NCBI GenBank assembly: GCA_023079485.1
Contig: CM041104.1
Span: 4,651,676-4,715,675, forward strand
DNA: 64,000 nt
Source: Archilochus colubris
Taxonomy: Eukaryota > Chordata > Aves > Apodiformes > Trochilidae
Reading direction: 5' to 3'
A program made the translations under genes and the position numbers. The notes beneath the pieces were generated by a model. It made no database searches. It was not told where the DNA came from and saw only the letters and a list, made by a program, of their open reading frames with translations. Of the stretch, positions 60,709 to 64,000 are shown piece after piece. Positions within the stretch are counted from its first letter, which is position 1, and each line of letters starts with the position of its first letter.

Positions 60709-63700
60709 GTTTGTTCACCATTCTCTTTAAAAGTCTTGAGGTAAAAGGCCAGATTCAGCTGGCAAGTTGCTTTAACCTGCTCTGGTCAGTAGTGGTCAGA
60801 AAACTTTATTGCTGGGTGTTCACTGCTATCTGTAGGAGGTGGTTGTTGTTTTTGGAGCTTCTTGCCAGTTTTTGACAATGCAGAGTATGTAAACTGATCA
60901 ATGAATTTTACTGCTTTATCTGTTTCAGAAATTGTTCACAGATTATGATGCTTTTCACATCATTTGCTAGAGGTGCTTTTTGAAAAGAGATTTCTTGGCA
61001 ATTATTTGTAATCTGTTTTGACTATACTCTCATTGATGACACAGTGATTCATTTTTGGCTCATTGATTAGAAGAGTTTTAGATTTCTGACTTATATTTAT
61101 TGGTAAGAATTCAGAATTTGGTTTCAGTGGATAAACTTTCAGTCCAGAAGAGGCAATAGGGTTTAGGCAGTTCTTTCCCCCTCATACTTTGATGTTTGAG
61201 TGCACTTGACAAAGCTTTATCTCCTACAAAATTATTCAATCTTTTTTTCAAGCCATGTAGAATTCTCCTGCTTTCAATAAAAAAATCAGGTGTTCTTATG
61301 ATTTTCCCCTCATGAAAATAATTTGCTACAGTATTCCTGGGAAATTAATAGAAGTAGCTCAGAATATGAGCAGAATTTGTAAGGAATTTCTACACACCTA
61401 TTAATATTTTCTGAGCACAAGTTTCAAACTTATGAGTGGAGTGTTGGGTTGTTGCTGCTTACTCTTCTCCATACTGATTATACCTGGTTCAGTGACAACA
61501 GTCTGATCAGCTGGTCAGTGGAGATGTGATCCCAAGGTGGATTGTGGATCCAAGGCTGTTGTCTCTCTCCTGACTGCAAGAGGAGATTGAAACAATCAGT
61601 GCATACGTTAAGTATTTAATTTAACTACATATTTAATTTTAGGTGGGAAATATCCTGGCTCTACTTGCTCATCCTTAGAGCTGGTTGTTGGGGAGAGGGG
61701 ATGGGACACAATACTGGAATCATGAAAGGGAACAAAGCACCCTTCCATCTCCAGGAACCCTCTCTGGTCTTTTCTGGTAGCCCAGATCTTTATATTGAAG
61801 AATCCATCAGGGCTGTTTCCACACTTGCTGAAATTGTGTTAACTCCATTTCTGAGTCTTAACATCAGCATTCTGAGACTCTTTTTACTTACCAGGCAAAG
61901 GAAGGGGCCACATCTTTGAGATAGATGATATTTTAAATCCAGCTTTATTTCAGGATTTACCTCTCTAGATAATTTCTATTTATTTTGGACACGTTCTGAG
62001 ACCATGTATAGAGATATTTCTGGAGGAAAGTACATCTGATACAAAGGGGTTTGCTTTTTTCTTTTAGCCTCCCCCTGATCACCGCTGACAATCATCTGTC
62101 TGAGACAGTTCTGCCTTCTTTCACATTTCCATTTTCACTCTTCCCCTCAGCACAGTTTCTCTGCACTCAGCAGCCTGCAAGCCATGCCCTAAAGTCTTGC
62201 AGTAAATGTCTCATTTAAAGAGTGAGGAAGCCTGAATTAAATAGGGCAGGGACTCTTGCTGGTCCAAGCTAATGGAGATGTCTTTAGTGAGATGTCAGCT
62301 TTAGACAGCTCAGCTCTGCCAGCATCATGACAAACCCTCCTCCCATGGTTTAACAGTGTATGAACAACGTGTGTGTGATGGCCCTCTGATTGGGTTGTGG
62401 TTCATTTTTAGGTATTTTCTCTTAATCCAGGACCATAGCTAATGACCTTATATAAGAGAATAGAACAGCAAGAAAACAAAGACTGGCTGACTTTGGCTCA
62501 AAGGCACACTAGAAACCCATCATTTTGCTAAGGCATAGATCATAAATTACATAACTCATGTACTATACTGCAACCAGTGGAAAATATGGCTGTGTCTACA
62601 TATCTATAGAAGACAATCTGACGAGTCTGGAATGTGAAATAATTCTAATTGATGTAACTGAAGCCAGAATTTCATACTAGGTTTGTCCAGTAGCTGGAAA
62701 TTTAATTATCATAGTGGTGGTGGTCTTCAGTCATTAGAGAAAAAGCATCTAGTGGTGGAAGATGATGTCCTGGTAGTGTTACATTGCAATTATAAGGTTG
62801 GAACATTTAAAAATCAGCACTTCTCTTGAAACTTCTAAAATCACACCAAGTTGTACTATGGAGCAATTAATGGGGCAATGAACACTTTTTCTTGGGTGGT
62901 AACTTCCATGGCTTGATAACTGCATAATCTGGAACATTTCAGAAGTAACAAAACCTCCATCCTTGCTGAAAAAAAAAAAAAGAAAAAAAAAAGTTAATTA
63001 ACCCCAAGCTTTCTTCTCTAAAGTGCCCACTCTCAGAGCTTCAGCACACACAGAGTTTTGCTACTAATGCTTTCTGTGGTGCAGCAAGCCAGCTTGTGTT
63101 TTCACATCTACTTCCAACACTAGACATTTCCTCATTTTGCTGAAATGTGTTCCTTGTATTTTTTAGAGCTGGGTTAAAGCCTCAGTGCTGAGGAGCCAGG
63201 GCAGTGACACAGCTGCTCCCCAGCATGGGGTGAATGTCAGAAGTGCTGGAGCTAATGGGGAAGCAACAGTGCCCTTTGCTTCCCTGCCCTCCACTTCTCC
63301 CTTCCTCCCTGTCTCTGACCTCTTGCACCAGGAAACTTGCCCCTGGTGTGCAGATTGTGCTGCTGCTCTCCTACATGACAAACAAACAACCAAACAGCAG
63401 CTCCCATGTGTGCAGGGCAGATACTATTCATTTGTACCCACGAGGATCAGAAAAACCAGGGAGAGTGCAACCAAGGGCAAGAGTGTTTGCAGTGTGCTCA
63501 GGATGGATTGCCCAATGCTGAGGGAAGCAAAACATGCAAGTTACACTTCTGCCAGACAACATGGGTGACTTGTCAAAAAAATAAGAGGATTAAAGACTAC
63601 ACTTGCCTTCCCTCACCTGCCTCTCTTTTCCCTCACCTCCTTTCCTCTTATTCCGTAGTCTGCAATTAAATCTTCTAAATAGGAAAGAAATGCTACATTT

Positions 63701-63722
63701 AGACATTTCTCAAACTAGTAAA
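60709..63722. other. Non-coding DNA, no gene seen
   Basis: Ordinary AT-leaning sequence. An A13-G-A10 run lies at 62969-62992. At 63163-63669 short frames are open on both strands in a locally GC-richer patch, without recognisable motifs. Confidence 0.55.
62969..62992. repeat. A-rich homopolymer (A13 G A10)
   Basis: Interrupted A run followed by GTTAATTAACC. No retroposon body is recognised upstream. Confidence 0.95.
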
Positions 63723-63835
63723 GAAGTCACAGAATAATTTGTGTTGGAAGGGACCTCTAAAGGTCGTCTAGTCCAGCCTCTGGCAGAAAGCAGGGACACC
63801 CTATAAGACATGAGGATGACTTTGCAGGGGTTAAG
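63723..63835 (-). mobile_element. CR1 LINE 3'-end fragment, possibly continuing
   Basis: A plus-strand CACAGAAT octamer (ATTCTGTG on the minus strand) is followed by TTGGAAGGGACCTCTAAAGG, then GTCTAGTCCAGCC, then 'gcagaaagcagggacacc'. This is the standard order of the avian CR1 3' untranslated region read in reverse. Similarity fades after about 63835; the element may run on toward the window edge in a more diverged form, which I cannot resolve. This copy and the one at 58312 are both on the minus strand and differ in sequence, so they are separate insertions. Confidence 0.8.
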
Positions 63836-64000
63836 CAGAGAAGAGGAAGGATTTCCCAAGCCTGGGCCACAGCTCACATCCCACCACTACAAGGTGGTTC
63901 AGGACTATTCACCTGGAGGTGCTGGCTTATGCTGCCCTGAGCATTGGGCAAGGTAGCACCAGTATCTTCCTCATCAGGTTTCATCAGAGAAGCAGGACTA
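63836..64000. other. Unassigned end of window
   Basis: Sequence downstream of the CR1 similarity, possibly diverged CR1. No open frame of note. Confidence 0.4.

Overview
The window looks like vertebrate, most likely avian, nuclear DNA that is gene-poor: a long intron or an intergenic stretch. The base composition is moderately AT-rich, CpG is scarce, and recognisable interspersed repeats are few. Those that are recognisable are sauropsid types: two CR1 LINE 3' fragments on the minus strand (58312-58380 and 63723 to about 63835) and one solo endogenous-retrovirus LTR (59380-60062). I see no bacterial-style gene organisation, rRNA, tRNA or CRISPR array.

No protein-coding gene can be supported. 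The longest open frames (209 codons at 3504-4133 minus, 183 at 13164-13715 minus, 181 at 29915-30460 minus, 173 at 38867-39388 plus, 161 at 35459-35944 plus) show no recognisable domain and often lie opposite or beside other open frames in locally GC- or C-rich DNA. I treat them as chance. Three places have splice-like signals around short open or GC-rich segments and are listed as weak exon candidates: 36447-36500 with 36644-36706, 60602-60708, and 21267-21559. They could equally be lncRNA exons or nothing.

Layout: 1-12840 is plain non-coding DNA with one ORF-dense, GC-richer patch (3481-4230). A (TTA)17 microsatellite lies at 12842-12892. 12893-24240 is plain non-coding with short tandem duplications and a GC-rich patch near 21.4 kb. 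An AT-rich, enhancer-like stretch follows at 24240-24600, then an A27 run. A (GGGAT)12 G-quadruplex-type repeat sits at 32144-32203. 32.2-42.4 kb holds a C-rich patch and the 36.4-36.7 kb exon candidates. 42.38-42.57 kb holds a T10/A23/T10 arrangement followed by a three-copy AT-rich tandem repeat. 49.8-58.2 kb contains several stretches rich in homeodomain/POU-like sites. The last 6 kb holds the CR1 fragments and the solo LTR.

There are no genes here whose cooperation could be described. The LTR carries its own candidate promoter and polyadenylation signals. The enhancer-like stretches, if real, would act on genes outside the window. I did not find evidence for a novel multi-gene system.
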